Shown in pieces: positions 11,359-20,041 of a stretch of DNA of 64,000 bases; positions within the stretch are counted from its first letter, which is position 1; each line of letters opens with the position of its first letter. The notes under the pieces are model-generated. The model was not told the origin of the DNA, did not search any database, and saw only the letters and a list, made by a program, of their open reading frames with translations. The stretch is from positions 930,001 through 994,000 of the forward strand of contig NZ_FMZS01000001.1 in assembly GCF_900101265.1 (NCBI RefSeq), read 5' to 3'. The position numbers were made by a program, and so were the translations under genes. The stretch comes from Massilia sp. PDC64 (GTDB taxonomy: Bacteria; Pseudomonadota; Gammaproteobacteria; Burkholderiales; Burkholderiaceae_D).

Positions 11359-11519
11359 ACCGTCCAATCAGCTTTTACCAAGAATCAAATCGATAGGTTG
11401 ACTGCACGCGTTGCGAATGGCTGAATTGGGGTCTTGACTGGAAAAAACGCGCCCCGACATGGAGTAAAATGGCGTGTTGCGCGCCCGCCGCTTATATATA
11501 TCAGTACAAAAGGTAGAAC

Positions 11520-12887
11520 ATGCTGGATAACCTGACACAACGCCTTGCCAAGGTCGTCAAGACGATGCGTGGCGAGGCCCGCCTCACCGAGGCGAACACC
11601 GCCGAGATGCTGCGCGAAGTGCGCCTGGCCCTGCTCGAGGCCGACGTCGCGCTGCCGGCCGTACGCGAATTCATCGCGAAAGTGAAGGAAAAGGCGCTGG
11701 GCGAGGAAGTCATCGGCTCGCTGTCGCCGGGCCAGGCCCTCGTCGGCGTCGTGCAGAAGGAACTGGCCGCGCTGATGGGCGCGGACCTCGGTCCGGAAGC
11801 GTCGCAGCTGTCGTTCGCGCAGCAGCCGCCGGCCGTGATCCTGATGGCCGGCCTGCAGGGTGTCGGCAAGACGACCACCACCGGCAAACTGGCCAAGTAT
11901 CTGAAGGAACAGAAGAAGAAAAAGGTCCTGACCGTCTCCGCCGACGTCTACCGCCCCGCCGCAATCGCGCAGCTGGAATCGGTGACGAAGCAGGTCGGCG
12001 CCGACTTCTTCCCGTCCACGGCCAGCGACAAGCCGGTCGACATCGCGAAGAACGCGATCGACTGGGCGAAGAAGCACTATCACGACGTCGTCATCATCGA
12101 CACGGCCGGCCGCCTGGCCATCGACGAGGCGATGATGCAGGAGATCGCCGCCGTGCACGCGGCCGCGAATCCGATCGAAACGCTGTTCGTCGTCGACGCC
12201 ATGGTCGGCCAGGATGCGATCAACACGGCGAAAGCCTTCAACGACGCGCTGCCGCTGACCGGCGTGATCCTGACGAAGCTCGACGGCGATTCGCGCGGCG
12301 GCGCGGCGCTGTCCGTGCGCCACGTGACGGGCAAGCCGATCAAGTTCGCCGGCGTGTCGGAAAAGCTGGACGGCTTGGAAGCCTTCGATCCGGCCCGAAT
12401 GGCCAACCGCGTGCTGGGCATGGGCGACATCCTGGCCCTCGTCGAGGAAGCGCGCAAGGGCGTGGACATGCAGGCCGCGGCCGACATGGCCAACAAGATC
12501 AAGTCGGGCGGCAAGTTCGACATGAACGACTTCCGCGCCCAGCTCGCACAGATGAAGAAGATGGGCGGCATGGCCGGCCTGCTCGACAAGCTGCCGGCCC
12601 AGTTCCAGCAGGCCGCGAGCGGCGCCAACATGGACCAGGCGGAGAAACAGGTGCGCCGCATGTGCGGCATCATCGATTCGATGACGCCGGCCGAGCGCGC
12701 CAAGCCGGAACTGATCAAGGCCAACCGCAAGCGCCGCATCGCGGCCGGCGCCGGCGTGCAGGTACAGGAAGTGAACCGCATGCTGACCCAGTACGAGCAG
12801 ATGAACACGATGATGAAGAAGCTCAAGGGCGGCGGCCTGATGAAGATGATGCGCGGGATGAAGGGCATGATGCCCGGTCTGCGCTGA
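11520..12887 (+). CDS. ffh: Signal recognition particle protein Ffh
   Basis: Ffh is the 455-residue GTPase of the signal recognition particle, which targets nascent membrane proteins to FtsY and the Sec machinery. The N and G domains show G1 GLQGVGKTTTTGKL, G3 DTAGR and G4 TKLDGDSRGG. The Met-rich M domain that binds 4.5S RNA and signal sequences covers about residues 325-455 and ends in MKMMRGMKGMMPG. Length is normal. A TAAAAT at 11465-11470 could be a -10 but lacks a good -35. A strong terminator follows. In E. coli ffh sits next to ypjD. Here the ABC importer lies between them. Confidence 0.98.
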   Translation: MLDNLTQRLAKVVKTMRGEARLTEANTAEMLREVRLALLEADVALPAVREFIAKVKEKALGEEVIGSLSPGQALVGVVQKELAALMGADLGPEASQLSFAQQPPAVILMAGLQGVGKTTTTGKLAKYLKEQKKKKVLTVSADVYRPAAIAQLESVTKQVGADFFPSTASDKPVDIAKNAIDWAKKHYHDVVIIDTAGRLAIDEAMMQEIAAVHAAANPIETLFVVDAMVGQDAINTAKAFNDALPLTGVILTKLDGDSRGGAALSVRHVTGKPIKFAGVSEKLDGLEAFDPARMANRVLGMGDILALVEEARKGVDMQAAADMANKIKSGGKFDMNDFRAQLAQMKKMGGMAGLLDKLPAQFQQAASGANMDQAEKQVRRMCGIIDSMTPAERAKPELIKANRKRRIAAGAGVQVQEVNRMLTQYEQMNTMMKKLKGGGLMKMMRGMKGMMPGLR

Positions 12888-12912
12888 TCGCTGACCATTG
12901 ATCTGCCCAAAA

Positions 12913-12948
12913 AGCCGTGCGGGAATGAGCCTCCCGCACGGCTTTTTT
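12913..12948 (+). terminator. Intrinsic terminator of ffh
   Basis: A perfect 12-bp stem, AGCCGTGCGGGA (12913-12924) with TCCCGCACGGCT (12932-12943), is followed by a run of six T. It lies 25 bp after the ffh stop. Confidence 0.95.
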
Positions 12949-12964
12949 GTGCTTGGGATGCCTG

Positions 12965-13030
12965 TTTTTTCACTCTAGAGAGGCCCGGGTAACACAACGG
13001 GCCGTTTTAGGGCTTGTAAGAGTGAAAAAA
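12965..13030. repeat. Nested inverted repeat upstream of the SWIB gene
   Basis: Perfect 12-bp arms TTTTTTCACTCT (12965-12976) and AGAGTGAAAAAA (13019-13030) enclose a second hairpin, GGCCCG (12982-12987) with CGGGCC (12998-13003), which is followed by GTTTT. It sits between the ffh terminator and the SWIB gene, about 100 bp before the latter. It could be an operator or a second terminator. A TTGCAC at 13044-13049 and an AT-rich CAATATAAG near 13067-13075 downstream could form the SWIB promoter. Confidence 0.6.
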
Positions 13031-13127
13031 TTTCGAAAAAGACTTGCACGAACACTAAAACCCTACCAATATAAGCCGGGTGCGCTCACGCGCAAATTTC
13101 CATGTGTTCCGTTTAGGAGGCTCGAAG

Positions 13128-13532
13128 ATGGCAACAGCCAAAAAAACCACCGCAGCGCCCGCGAAGAAAGCCGCTGCCAAGCCTGCTGCGGCGGCAAAGC
13201 CGGCAGCGAAAAAGGCAGCAGCTCCTGCCAAAGCAGCAGCACCGAAAGCAACCGCAGCAGCAAAGAAGCCGGCAGCGGCACGCAAGCCGAACGCCGCTTT
13301 CATGAAAGAGATGACCCCGTCGGCACCGCTGGCCGCCGTCGTCGGCGCGAAACCGCTGCCGCGCACCGAAGTGACCAAGAAGGTCTGGGATTACATCAAG
13401 GCGCAAAACCTGCAGGACGCGGCCAACCGCCGCATGATCAACGCCGACGACAAGCTGAAAGCCGTCTTCGGTGGCAAGGCGCAGGTGTCGATGTTCGAAA
13501 TGACCAAGCTGATCTCGGATCACCTCAAATAA
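13128..13532 (+). CDS. SWIB-domain protein with histone-H1-like Lys/Ala tail
   Basis: This is a 134-residue basic protein. Residues 1-55 are almost entirely Lys, Ala and Pro in KKAAAKPAAAA-type repeats, resembling histone H1 tails and suggesting DNA binding. Residues 70-134 form a SWIB/MDM2 domain (EVTKKVWDYIK, LQDAANRRMINAD, FEMTKLISDHLK). SWIB domains are best known from eukaryotic chromatin remodellers and chlamydial proteins, and also occur in many proteobacteria. The ATG at 13128 follows TAGGAGG. It is monocistronic between two terminators. A nucleoid-associated role is inferred, not shown. Confidence 0.9.
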   Translation: MATAKKTTAAPAKKAAAKPAAAAKPAAKKAAAPAKAAAPKATAAAKKPAAARKPNAAFMKEMTPSAPLAAVVGAKPLPRTEVTKKVWDYIKAQNLQDAANRRMINADDKLKAVFGGKAQVSMFEMTKLISDHLK

Positions 13533-13569
13533 GAAGACCTGGCTGGCTGTCCCACTGGCCCCGATACGA

Positions 13570-13595
13570 AAAGCCCCGGCGAGCCGGGGCTTTTT
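13570..13595 (+). terminator. Intrinsic terminator after the SWIB gene
   Basis: AAAGCCCCGG (13570-13579), loop CGAG, and CCGGGGCTTT (13584-13593) form a 10-bp stem ending in a T-run. It lies only about 20 bp before the LysR gene start. Confidence 0.93.
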
Positions 13596-13616
13596 GCTTT
13601 GCATGACAAGTCTCAT

Positions 13617-14510
13617 ATGCGATTCGACCTGACCGACCTGCAGCTGTTCCTGCACGTGCTGGACGCCGGCAGCATCACGGCCGGCAGCCGGCGTGCCCAC
13701 CTGGCGCTGGCCTCCGCGAGCGAGCGTATCCAGCACATGGAAGAGACGCTGGGCGTGCCCCTGCTCGTGCGCGGCCGGCGCGGCGTGCAGCCGACCGCCG
13801 CAGGCCTCGCCCTGCAGCGCCACGCCCGCCTCGTGTTCCAGCAACTGGCGCGCCTGCGCGCGGAACTGGGCGAGCACGCAGCGGGCCTGAAGGGCCAGAT
13901 CCGCCTGCTGTGCAACACGGCCGCGCTGTCGGAATATCTGCCGGAGCGGCTGGCCGGCTTCATGTCGCGCCATCCGGACGTCGACATCGACCTGGAAGAA
14001 CGCACCTCCAGCGACATCGCGCGCGCCGTGCGCGAAGGCGGTGCGGACCTGGGCATCCTGGCCGACACGGTCGACCTGTCGGGCCTGGAGACCTTCCCGT
14101 TCGGCACCGACCGCATCGTCGCCGTCGTCCAGCCGGCGCTGGCGCGCACGCTCGTCACGCAGGAGGGCCAGGCGGTGCCGTTCGCACGGCTCGTCGACTT
14201 CGACCACGTGGCGCTGACGGGCGACAGCGCCCTGTTCCGCTACCTGAGCCAGCATGCCGAACGCATCGGCCGCACCTTGCGCGCGCGCGTGCGCCTGCGC
14301 AGCTTCGACGCGGTGTGCCGCATGGTGGAGAACGGGGTCGGGATCGGCATGGTGCCGGAACTGGCCGCGCGGCGCTGCGCCCGCACGATGGATATCACGG
14401 TGCTGCAGCTGGCCGACGCGTGGGCGGTGCGCCAGCTGTCGCTGTGCATGCGCAGCTTCGAGGGGTTGCCGCGGCATGCGCAGCAGCTGATCGAGGAGAT
14501 CAGGGCGTGA
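13617..14510 (+). CDS. LysR-family transcriptional regulator
   Basis: This is a 297-residue LysR-type regulator. An N-terminal winged helix-turn-helix (DLQLFLHVLDAGSIT, then ASASERIQHMEETLG) is followed by a two-lobed effector-binding domain from about residue 90. The only ATG before the conserved start is at 13617. It has no clear Shine-Dalgarno and lies about 20 bp after the SWIB terminator, so its promoter must be very close, within the SWIB gene, or depend on read-through. The neighbour on the right is convergent and unrelated, so the target genes are unknown. Confidence 0.93.
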   Translation: MRFDLTDLQLFLHVLDAGSITAGSRRAHLALASASERIQHMEETLGVPLLVRGRRGVQPTAAGLALQRHARLVFQQLARLRAELGEHAAGLKGQIRLLCNTAALSEYLPERLAGFMSRHPDVDIDLEERTSSDIARAVREGGADLGILADTVDLSGLETFPFGTDRIVAVVQPALARTLVTQEGQAVPFARLVDFDHVALTGDSALFRYLSQHAERIGRTLRARVRLRSFDAVCRMVENGVGIGMVPELAARRCARTMDITVLQLADAWAVRQLSLCMRSFEGLPRHAQQLIEEIRA

Positions 14511-15161
14511 TCAACGGCTCGACACCATCACGTCCTGCTTGAACTCCCAGTTCTTCCACGCCGCGAGCACCGCATTCGGATACTCGGGCTTCCCGCGGCT
14601 GCCGTTGTAGCGGCCGAGGGCGAGATACAGATTGCCCCCTTCCATGTCGATGTACATGCGCAGGATCGAGCAGCCGTAGCGCAAATTCGTCTGCATGTCG
14701 AACAGCGCGCGGCGGTTCGAATCGCCGATCACCTTCGTCCAGAACGGCATCACCTGCATATAACCGCGCGCGCCGACCATCGACACGGCGTACTTGCGGT
14801 ACGCCGACTCGACCTGGATCAGGCCCAGCACGAGCCCCGGATCGAGGCCCGCGCGCGTCGCTTCGTACCACGCGGATTCGAGGAATTCCGTGCGCGTCTG
14901 GTCGTCCGGCAGGCGGCGCTTGAGGCGCGCCGACATCGCGTCGAACCATTGCTGGTAACGGACGCGCGCGACCTCGTCGCGGAACACCGGTTTCGGCGGA
15001 CTGCCGTCGCGGATGGCGTGTTCGAGCGCCAGCCGGACCGAATCGGCCAGCGCTTCTTCTTTCTGGTTGCCGGCCTGCGCCGCGCCGCTGCTCATCAGTG
15101 CAGCGGCGAGCAAGACCGGGCCGAGCCGGGCTGCTGCCCGGCTAATCAACCGTCGTGCCAT
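14511..15161 (-). CDS. Lytic transglycosylase (SLT family)
   Basis: This is a 216-residue exported murein hydrolase. A signal peptide (about residues 1-31, ending SSGAAQA) precedes a soluble-lytic-transglycosylase fold. The catalytic Glu is in LGLIQVESAYRKYAVS, followed by GARGYMQVMPFW and, near the end, LALGRYNGSRG. It cleaves peptidoglycan with formation of 1,6-anhydro-muramic ends. Its ATG overlaps the proS stop by one base (TGATG), so the two are translationally coupled. The stop directly abuts that of the convergent LysR gene. Confidence 0.93.
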   Translation of the reverse strand: MARRLISRAAARLGPVLLAAALMSSGAAQAGNQKEEALADSVRLALEHAIRDGSPPKPVFRDEVARVRYQQWFDAMSARLKRRLPDDQTRTEFLESAWYEATRAGLDPGLVLGLIQVESAYRKYAVSMVGARGYMQVMPFWTKVIGDSNRRALFDMQTNLRYGCSILRMYIDMEGGNLYLALGRYNGSRGKPEYPNAVLAAWKNWEFKQDVMVSSR

Positions 15162-16894
15162 CACTTGCCCAGCTTGCCCTTGATGAAGCCGACCATGTCC
15201 GCTGCGGGAACGGCCGTCGCCTCGGCATCGCGGCGGCCCTGGTATTCCAGGTTGCCTTCCTTGAGGCCACGCTCGCCGATCACGACGCGGTGCGGCACGC
15301 CGACCAGTTCCCAGTCGGCGAACATGGCGCCCGGACGCAGGCCGCGGTCGTCGACGATGACGTCCACGCCGGCTGCCTGCAGCTCGGCATAGAGGCGATC
15401 GGTTTCGGTCTTCACCAGATCGCTGCGGTCGTAGCCCATCGGGCACAGCACCAGCTCGAACGGCGCGATCGCGTCCGGCCAGATGATGCCCTTGTCGTCG
15501 AAGTTCTGTTCGATGGCGGCGCCCACGATACGGGTCACGCCGATGCCGTAGCAACCCATCTGCATCGGAACCGGCTGGCCCTTCTCGTCCAGGTAGACGC
15601 AGTCCATCGCGGCGGAGTACGCGGTGCCCAGCTGGAACACGTGACCCACTTCGATGCCGCGCTCGATGGCGAGCTTGCCCTTGCCGTCGGGCGACGCGTC
15701 GCCTTCGACGACGTTGCGTAGGTCGGCGACGATGGGTTCCGCCAGGTCGCGGCCCCAGTTGACGCCCGTCAGGTGGTATTCCGCCTCGTTGGCGCCGCAC
15801 ACGAAGTCGGCCATGTTGGCAACGGTGCGGTCGGCCACGATGTTGACCGGCTGCTTCGTGCCCACCGGACCGAGGTAACCCGGCACCGTGCCGTAGGCGT
15901 CCTGGATCTCGGCTTCGGTGGCGAAGCGGAAGTCTTTCAGGCCCGGCACTTTCGTGACCTTGACTTCGTTCAGGTCATGGTCGGCGCGCAGCAGCAGCAG
16001 CCAGTTTTCCTTGACCTTGTTGCCGTCGACTTCCTTTTCGACCGTCAGCGCGATCGACTTCACGTTCTGCGCGAGATCGATGCCGAGCAGCTTGGCGACC
16101 TGCTCGCACTTGGTCGTGTTCGGGGTCGACACCTTCGTCAGCGGCTGCGTCGCGGCGCCGCGCTGGGCGATCAGCGGCAGCGCCTCGGCCGCTTCCATGT
16201 TCGCGGCGTAGTCGGAGTCCGGGCAGTAGACCAGCGCGTCCTCGCCGGTGCTGGCGATGACGTGGAATTCGTGCGAGCCGGTGCCGCCGATGGCGCCGTT
16301 GTCGGCCGCCACCGCGCGGAACTTCAGGCCGAAGCGGTTGAAGATGCTGACGTAGGCGTTGAACATCGTCTCGTAGGACTTCTGCATGCCTTCGACGTCA
16401 CGGTCGAACGAATACGCGTCCTTCATCGTGAACTCACGGCCGCGCATCAGGCCGAAGCGGGGACGGCGCTCGTCGCGGAACTTGGTCTGGATGTGATAAA
16501 AATTCAACGGCAGCTGGCGGTACGACTTGACTTCCGTGCGCACGACGTCGGTCACGACCTCTTCCGACGTCGGCTGCAGCGCGAAGTCGCGGCCGTGGCG
16601 ATCCTTGAGACGCAGCAGTTCCGGCCCCATCTTGTCCCAGCGGCCCGTCTCCTGCCACAGCTCGGCCGGTTGCACCAGCGGCATCAACAGTTCGATCGCG
16701 CCTGCCTTGTTCATCTCTTCGCGGATGATGCCCTCGACCTTGCGGATCACGCGCAGGCCCAGCGGCATGTACGTGTAGATGCCGGAGCCAAGTCGCTTGA
16801 TCATCCCGGCGCGCATCATCAGTTTATGGCTGACGATCTCGGCGTCGGAGGGCGCTTCTTTGAGCGTTGAAATAAAAAATCGTGAGGCGCGCAT
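15161..16894 (-). CDS. proS: Prolyl-tRNA synthetase, bacterial type
   Basis: This 577-residue class II aminoacyl-tRNA synthetase charges tRNA-Pro in the cytoplasm. Motif 1 lies around residues 65-85, motif 2 contains [17 protein letters not shown], and motif 3 contains [14 protein letters not shown]. The bacterial editing insertion fills about residues 225-390, and the anticodon-binding domain is at the C-terminus. Length is typical for the long bacterial form. The ATG at 16892-16894 precedes [13 protein letters not shown], the usual start. The promoter lies in the AT-rich region shared with divergent rppH. Confidence 0.98.
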   Translation of the reverse strand: MRASRFFISTLKEAPSDAEIVSHKLMMRAGMIKRLGSGIYTYMPLGLRVIRKVEGIIREEMNKAGAIELLMPLVQPAELWQETGRWDKMGPELLRLKDRHGRDFALQPTSEEVVTDVVRTEVKSYRQLPLNFYHIQTKFRDERRPRFGLMRGREFTMKDAYSFDRDVEGMQKSYETMFNAYVSIFNRFGLKFRAVAADNGAIGGTGSHEFHVIASTGEDALVYCPDSDYAANMEAAEALPLIAQRGAATQPLTKVSTPNTTKCEQVAKLLGIDLAQNVKSIALTVEKEVDGNKVKENWLLLLRADHDLNEVKVTKVPGLKDFRFATEAEIQDAYGTVPGYLGPVGTKQPVNIVADRTVANMADFVCGANEAEYHLTGVNWGRDLAEPIVADLRNVVEGDASPDGKGKLAIERGIEVGHVFQLGTAYSAAMDCVYLDEKGQPVPMQMGCYGIGVTRIVGAAIEQNFDDKGIIWPDAIAPFELVLCPMGYDRSDLVKTETDRLYAELQAAGVDVIVDDRGLRPGAMFADWELVGVPHRVVIGERGLKEGNLEYQGRRDAEATAVPAADMVGFIKGKLGK

Positions 16895-16924
16895 ATCGGT
16901 GAATTCTTTTTAAAAAGAGAGGGT

Positions 16925-16930
16925 TATAAT
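16925..16930 (+). promoter_or_regulatory. Candidate -10 box of rppH
   Basis: TATAAT at 16925-16930 lies in the 205-bp AT-rich divergent region between proS and rppH. The -35 is poor (AATTCT at a 17-bp spacing). The implied leader of rppH would be about 160 nt. The same region must also hold the proS promoter. Confidence 0.35.
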
Positions 16931-17099
16931 CGACCTAATTTTAAAGGATTAGCTGGCTGATGCATCCAATCTTTATACAAATGGCTCCGAAACACGTGGT
17001 GCATGCTGTTGTTCCTGTGCAGGTTGCACGTTCGACGTATCTGGATAGCTAGGTAAAAATGTAAGAGAGATCGGCCGGCAGAAAGTTTCGAGGTGAATT

Positions 17100-17780
17100 A
17101 TGCTCGATCGTGAAGGGTTTCGCCCCAACGTCGGCATCATCCTGCTGAACGCCAACAACGAAGTGTGGTGGGGCAAGCGGGTGCGTGAGCATTCTTGGCA
17201 ATTTCCGCAAGGGGGTATCAAATACGGCGAGACGCCGGAACAGGCGATGTACCGCGAGCTCGAGGAAGAAATCGGCCTGCGCCAGGAGCACGTCAAGATC
17301 GTGGGCCGCACCCGCGACTGGCTGCGCTACGAAGTGCCCGATCACTTCATCAAGCGCGAAGTGCGTGGTCACTACCGCGGGCAGAAGCAGATCTGGTTCC
17401 TGCTGCGCATGGTGGCACGCGACAACGACGTCAACCTGCGCCTGACCGACCATCCCGAGTTCGACGCCTGGCGCTGGCACGATTACTGGGTCCCGCTGGA
17501 CGTGGTCATCGAATTCAAGCGCGAAGTGTACCAGCGCGCCTTGCAGGAGTTGTCGCGGTTCATCACGTGGCCCGCGAATGGCGAACGCCGCCACAACTCG
17601 CGCTACCTGCGCCAGCCGCACGAGCGGCGCAGCCAGGGCGGCAACGGCGGCGGCAACAAGGCCGTGGCGAATGCCGCCAACGCCAGCAAGGCGGTGGCGG
17701 CGGCCAGCAAGGCCATTGCCGACGCCGCCGGCAGCTCCAAGATGGTGTTGGCGCAACAGGATGCGACGCGGAAGGATTGA
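17100..17780 (+). CDS. rppH: RNA pyrophosphohydrolase
   Basis: RppH removes pyrophosphate from the 5' triphosphate end of mRNA and so starts RNase E-dependent decay. The Nudix box [11 protein letters not shown]...REL.EEIGL lies at about residues 38-60, with the family start [17 protein letters not shown]. At 226 residues it is about 50 longer than the E. coli enzyme. The extra C-terminal part is a low-complexity Asn/Gly then Ala/Lys/Ser tail (about residues 178-226) that may be disordered. GAGG lies upstream of the ATG. A terminator follows. Confidence 0.96.
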   Translation: MLDREGFRPNVGIILLNANNEVWWGKRVREHSWQFPQGGIKYGETPEQAMYRELEEEIGLRQEHVKIVGRTRDWLRYEVPDHFIKREVRGHYRGQKQIWFLLRMVARDNDVNLRLTDHPEFDAWRWHDYWVPLDVVIEFKREVYQRALQELSRFITWPANGERRHNSRYLRQPHERRSQGGNGGGNKAVANAANASKAVAAASKAIADAAGSSKMVLAQQDATRKD

Positions 17781-17823
17781 ACTGCGGATTGATCTGCGGA
17801 AGTAGCGCGGACGCAACAAAACA

Positions 17824-17864
17824 AAGGCAAAGCAGCCGTGCGAGCGGTTGGCTTTGCCTTTTTT
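17824..17864 (+). terminator. Intrinsic terminator of rppH
   Basis: AAGGCAAAGC (17824-17833) pairs with GCTTTGCCTT (17851-17860), followed by a T-run to 17864. Confidence 0.92.
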
Positions 17865-17913
17865 ACTTTTCTGTAATGTAAATTTTACAAAATTGCGAAG
17901 TAGAATCATCATC

Positions 17914-19485
17914 ATGATGATGCCGACTTTGCCGATTTTCCGTGCCCTCCCCTTCCTGCTGGCCGCGCTGTGCGCGTCCGCACGCGTGCATGCCGAGGAC
18001 ACCCCGCCCAAGTGTACCTACGTCGAAGTCGCGAACCTGCCCATCCGCTACGTCGGCCAGAGCCTGGCACCCGCGGTCGACGGCACGATCAACGGCACCC
18101 CGGCCACGATGCTGATCGACACGGGCTCCGACCAGACGCACATGACGATGAACGCCGCGACCCGGCGCGACCTGAACCTGTTCATGACGGGGCGGTTAGT
18201 CGAAGGGCTCGGGGGTCTCTCGCGCCTGTACGGCGTGCGGCTGAAGGATTTCGCCATCGGCCCGGCGCATGCCGGCCGCCGTCCCGAACTGACCGTGATC
18301 GGCAGCACCACGTTCACGCCGGCCTTCGACGCCATCGTCGGCGCCCCGTTCCTGTTGCAGGCGGACCTCGAGCTGGACCTGCGCGCCAAGCGGATGAAGT
18401 TCTACCGCCCGCTCGAATGCCGCAAGACGGAGCTGCTCCTGTGGAAGGAAAACACGGTCGTGCTGCCGTTCGCACGCAATTTCGACAGGAGCCCGAATCC
18501 GCATTTCACGGTCTTCGTGAACGGCAAGGAGATGGACGCGCTGATCGACTCCGGCGCGCACCGCAGCTTCATGATGCTGGACGCCGCGAAGAAAGCGGGC
18601 ATCGACGTCAATGGCCCGGGCGCGGTCCGCATGGGCGACGCCGGCGGGGTCGGGTCCGACCGTGCGCCGCACTGGATCGCCCCAGTCAAATCGTTGCAGC
18701 TCGGCGGCGAGACCATCCGCGACGTCGAACTGGGCATCATCGATTCGCAGGGCGCGCGCACGGCCGACCTGTACCTGGGGCAGGACTTCCTGCGCACGCA
18801 CCGCGTGCTGTTCGCGATGAGCCAGGAAAAACTGTACATCGCCTACCTGGGCGGCGACGTGTTCACGCGCGGCACGGGGCTGGAACCGTGGATGCGCGCC
18901 GAGGCCGACGGCGGCAACGCGGACGCCCAGTACGCGCTGGCCCAGATCTACGCCAACGGCCGCGGCGTGCCGCGCGACCCGATCCAGGCCGGTGTCTGGC
19001 TGGACATGGCGGCCAACGGCGGCCAGCCGAACGCCAGCCTGCTGCGCGGCCGCCGCCAGATGCTGGCCGGGAACCTGGACGCGGCCATCCCGCAACTGCG
19101 GCGCGCGCTGGACCAGTTGCCGGCCGACCGCCTGGGTCCGCTGTGGCTGTACATCGCGCGCGTGCGCCACGGCGAGGCGGACCTCGCGAAGACGGAACTG
19201 GAAGCGGCGCTGAAACAGCAGAAGGAAGACGACTGGCCCGCGCCGATCGCCGACTTCTACCGCGGCAAGATCAACGCGGCGCGCCTGCTGGACGAGGCGG
19301 GCAAGGAGGCGAAACTCGCGCATGCGCGCACGTGCATGGCGCAAGCGTACATGGCGGAATGGCACGACGCGCGCGGCGACGCGGCCGAGGCCAGCGCGCT
19401 CAAGGCCACCTTGCGCACGAACTGCGGGCCTGCCCAGAAGCCCGCGCCGACCGGCGGCGCGGCACCGAATGGAGTCGTGCCATGA
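17914..19485 (+). CDS. Exported retropepsin-like protein with two Asp motifs and Sel1/TPR repeats
   Basis: This is a protein of about 523 residues. A signal peptide (about 1-27) is followed by two retropepsin-like lobes. The first has the motif LIDTGSDQTH (Asp69), the second ALIDSGAHRSF (Asp212). Each is followed by a hydrophobic segment typical of aspartyl-protease folds (AIVGAPFL, YLGQDFLR). From about residue 325 come Sel1/TPR-type helical repeats (GNADAQYALAQIYANGRG). Three ATGs stand in tandem (17914, 17917, 17920), and the first is used here. Having both catalytic motifs in one chain recalls bilobed pepsins. Proteolysis is inferred only. The stop overlaps the next gene by ATGA. Confidence 0.85.
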   Translation: MMMPTLPIFRALPFLLAALCASARVHAEDTPPKCTYVEVANLPIRYVGQSLAPAVDGTINGTPATMLIDTGSDQTHMTMNAATRRDLNLFMTGRLVEGLGGLSRLYGVRLKDFAIGPAHAGRRPELTVIGSTTFTPAFDAIVGAPFLLQADLELDLRAKRMKFYRPLECRKTELLLWKENTVVLPFARNFDRSPNPHFTVFVNGKEMDALIDSGAHRSFMMLDAAKKAGIDVNGPGAVRMGDAGGVGSDRAPHWIAPVKSLQLGGETIRDVELGIIDSQGARTADLYLGQDFLRTHRVLFAMSQEKLYIAYLGGDVFTRGTGLEPWMRAEADGGNADAQYALAQIYANGRGVPRDPIQAGVWLDMAANGGQPNASLLRGRRQMLAGNLDAAIPQLRRALDQLPADRLGPLWLYIARVRHGEADLAKTELEAALKQQKEDDWPAPIADFYRGKINAARLLDEAGKEAKLAHARTCMAQAYMAEWHDARGDAAEASALKATLRTNCGPAQKPAPTGGAAPNGVVP

Positions 19486-19970
19486 AACTGATCGTTACCC
19501 GCCGCGGCCGCACCGATAAATACGACGACCTGCTCTGCGTGCGCCGCGACGGCAGCACGACCGGCTGCGCGATGCCGCGCCAGGGAATCCTGCCGCACGA
19601 CCTCGTGCACTACGTCGTCGAGTCCACGCTCGGGTGGCGCCACGCCTTCTTCGGCATGATCGCGGCGGGCGTCGACATCGGCCCCGCGATGGAACAGGCG
19701 CACGACCCGGGCAACGCGGCGCTGGTGGACCAGGCCATCCATGCGGAAGCCGTCGTCGAGAGCCTGCAGGCGCAGCTGTGGAGCGGCACATTCGACGCCG
19801 CGATGTTCGACGAAGGCGTGCGCACGGCGTGCACGAGCCGCGGCCGCAGCGTGCCGACCCTCCCCGCGGACGCGGGCAGGCGGATGTTCGACGCCGTGCT
19901 GGCACTGGACGCGCGCTGGCAGCAGGTGCCCTGGCATGGCACGCTCGAGCTGGAGCTGCCGGACCCGTGA
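19482..19970 (+). CDS. Uncharacterised 162-residue protein
   Basis: I do not recognise a named family. The protein starts MKLIVTRRG, has the segment GILPHDLVHYVVES around residue 36, then a mainly helical acidic remainder, with no signal peptide or membrane helix. It overlaps the retropepsin/TPR gene by four bases (ATGA), so the two are probably translated together. Codon use is like its neighbours. The longer open frame upstream is a shadow of the retropepsin gene. Confidence 0.8.
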   Translation: MKLIVTRRGRTDKYDDLLCVRRDGSTTGCAMPRQGILPHDLVHYVVESTLGWRHAFFGMIAAGVDIGPAMEQAHDPGNAALVDQAIHAEAVVESLQAQLWSGTFDAAMFDEGVRTACTSRGRSVPTLPADAGRRMFDAVLALDARWQQVPWHGTLELELPDP

Positions 19971-20041
19971 CCGCGCGGGCAGGGTGTGCGCCATCGCGCT
20001 ACAATGACGCCCTTCCTCCTGGTTTTCCGACGGTTCCCCCC

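Noticed and set aside
11434..11470. TTGACT and TAAAAT as an ffh promoter
   Set aside because: The spacing is 25 bp, too long for a sigma-70 promoter. Only the -10 remains possible.
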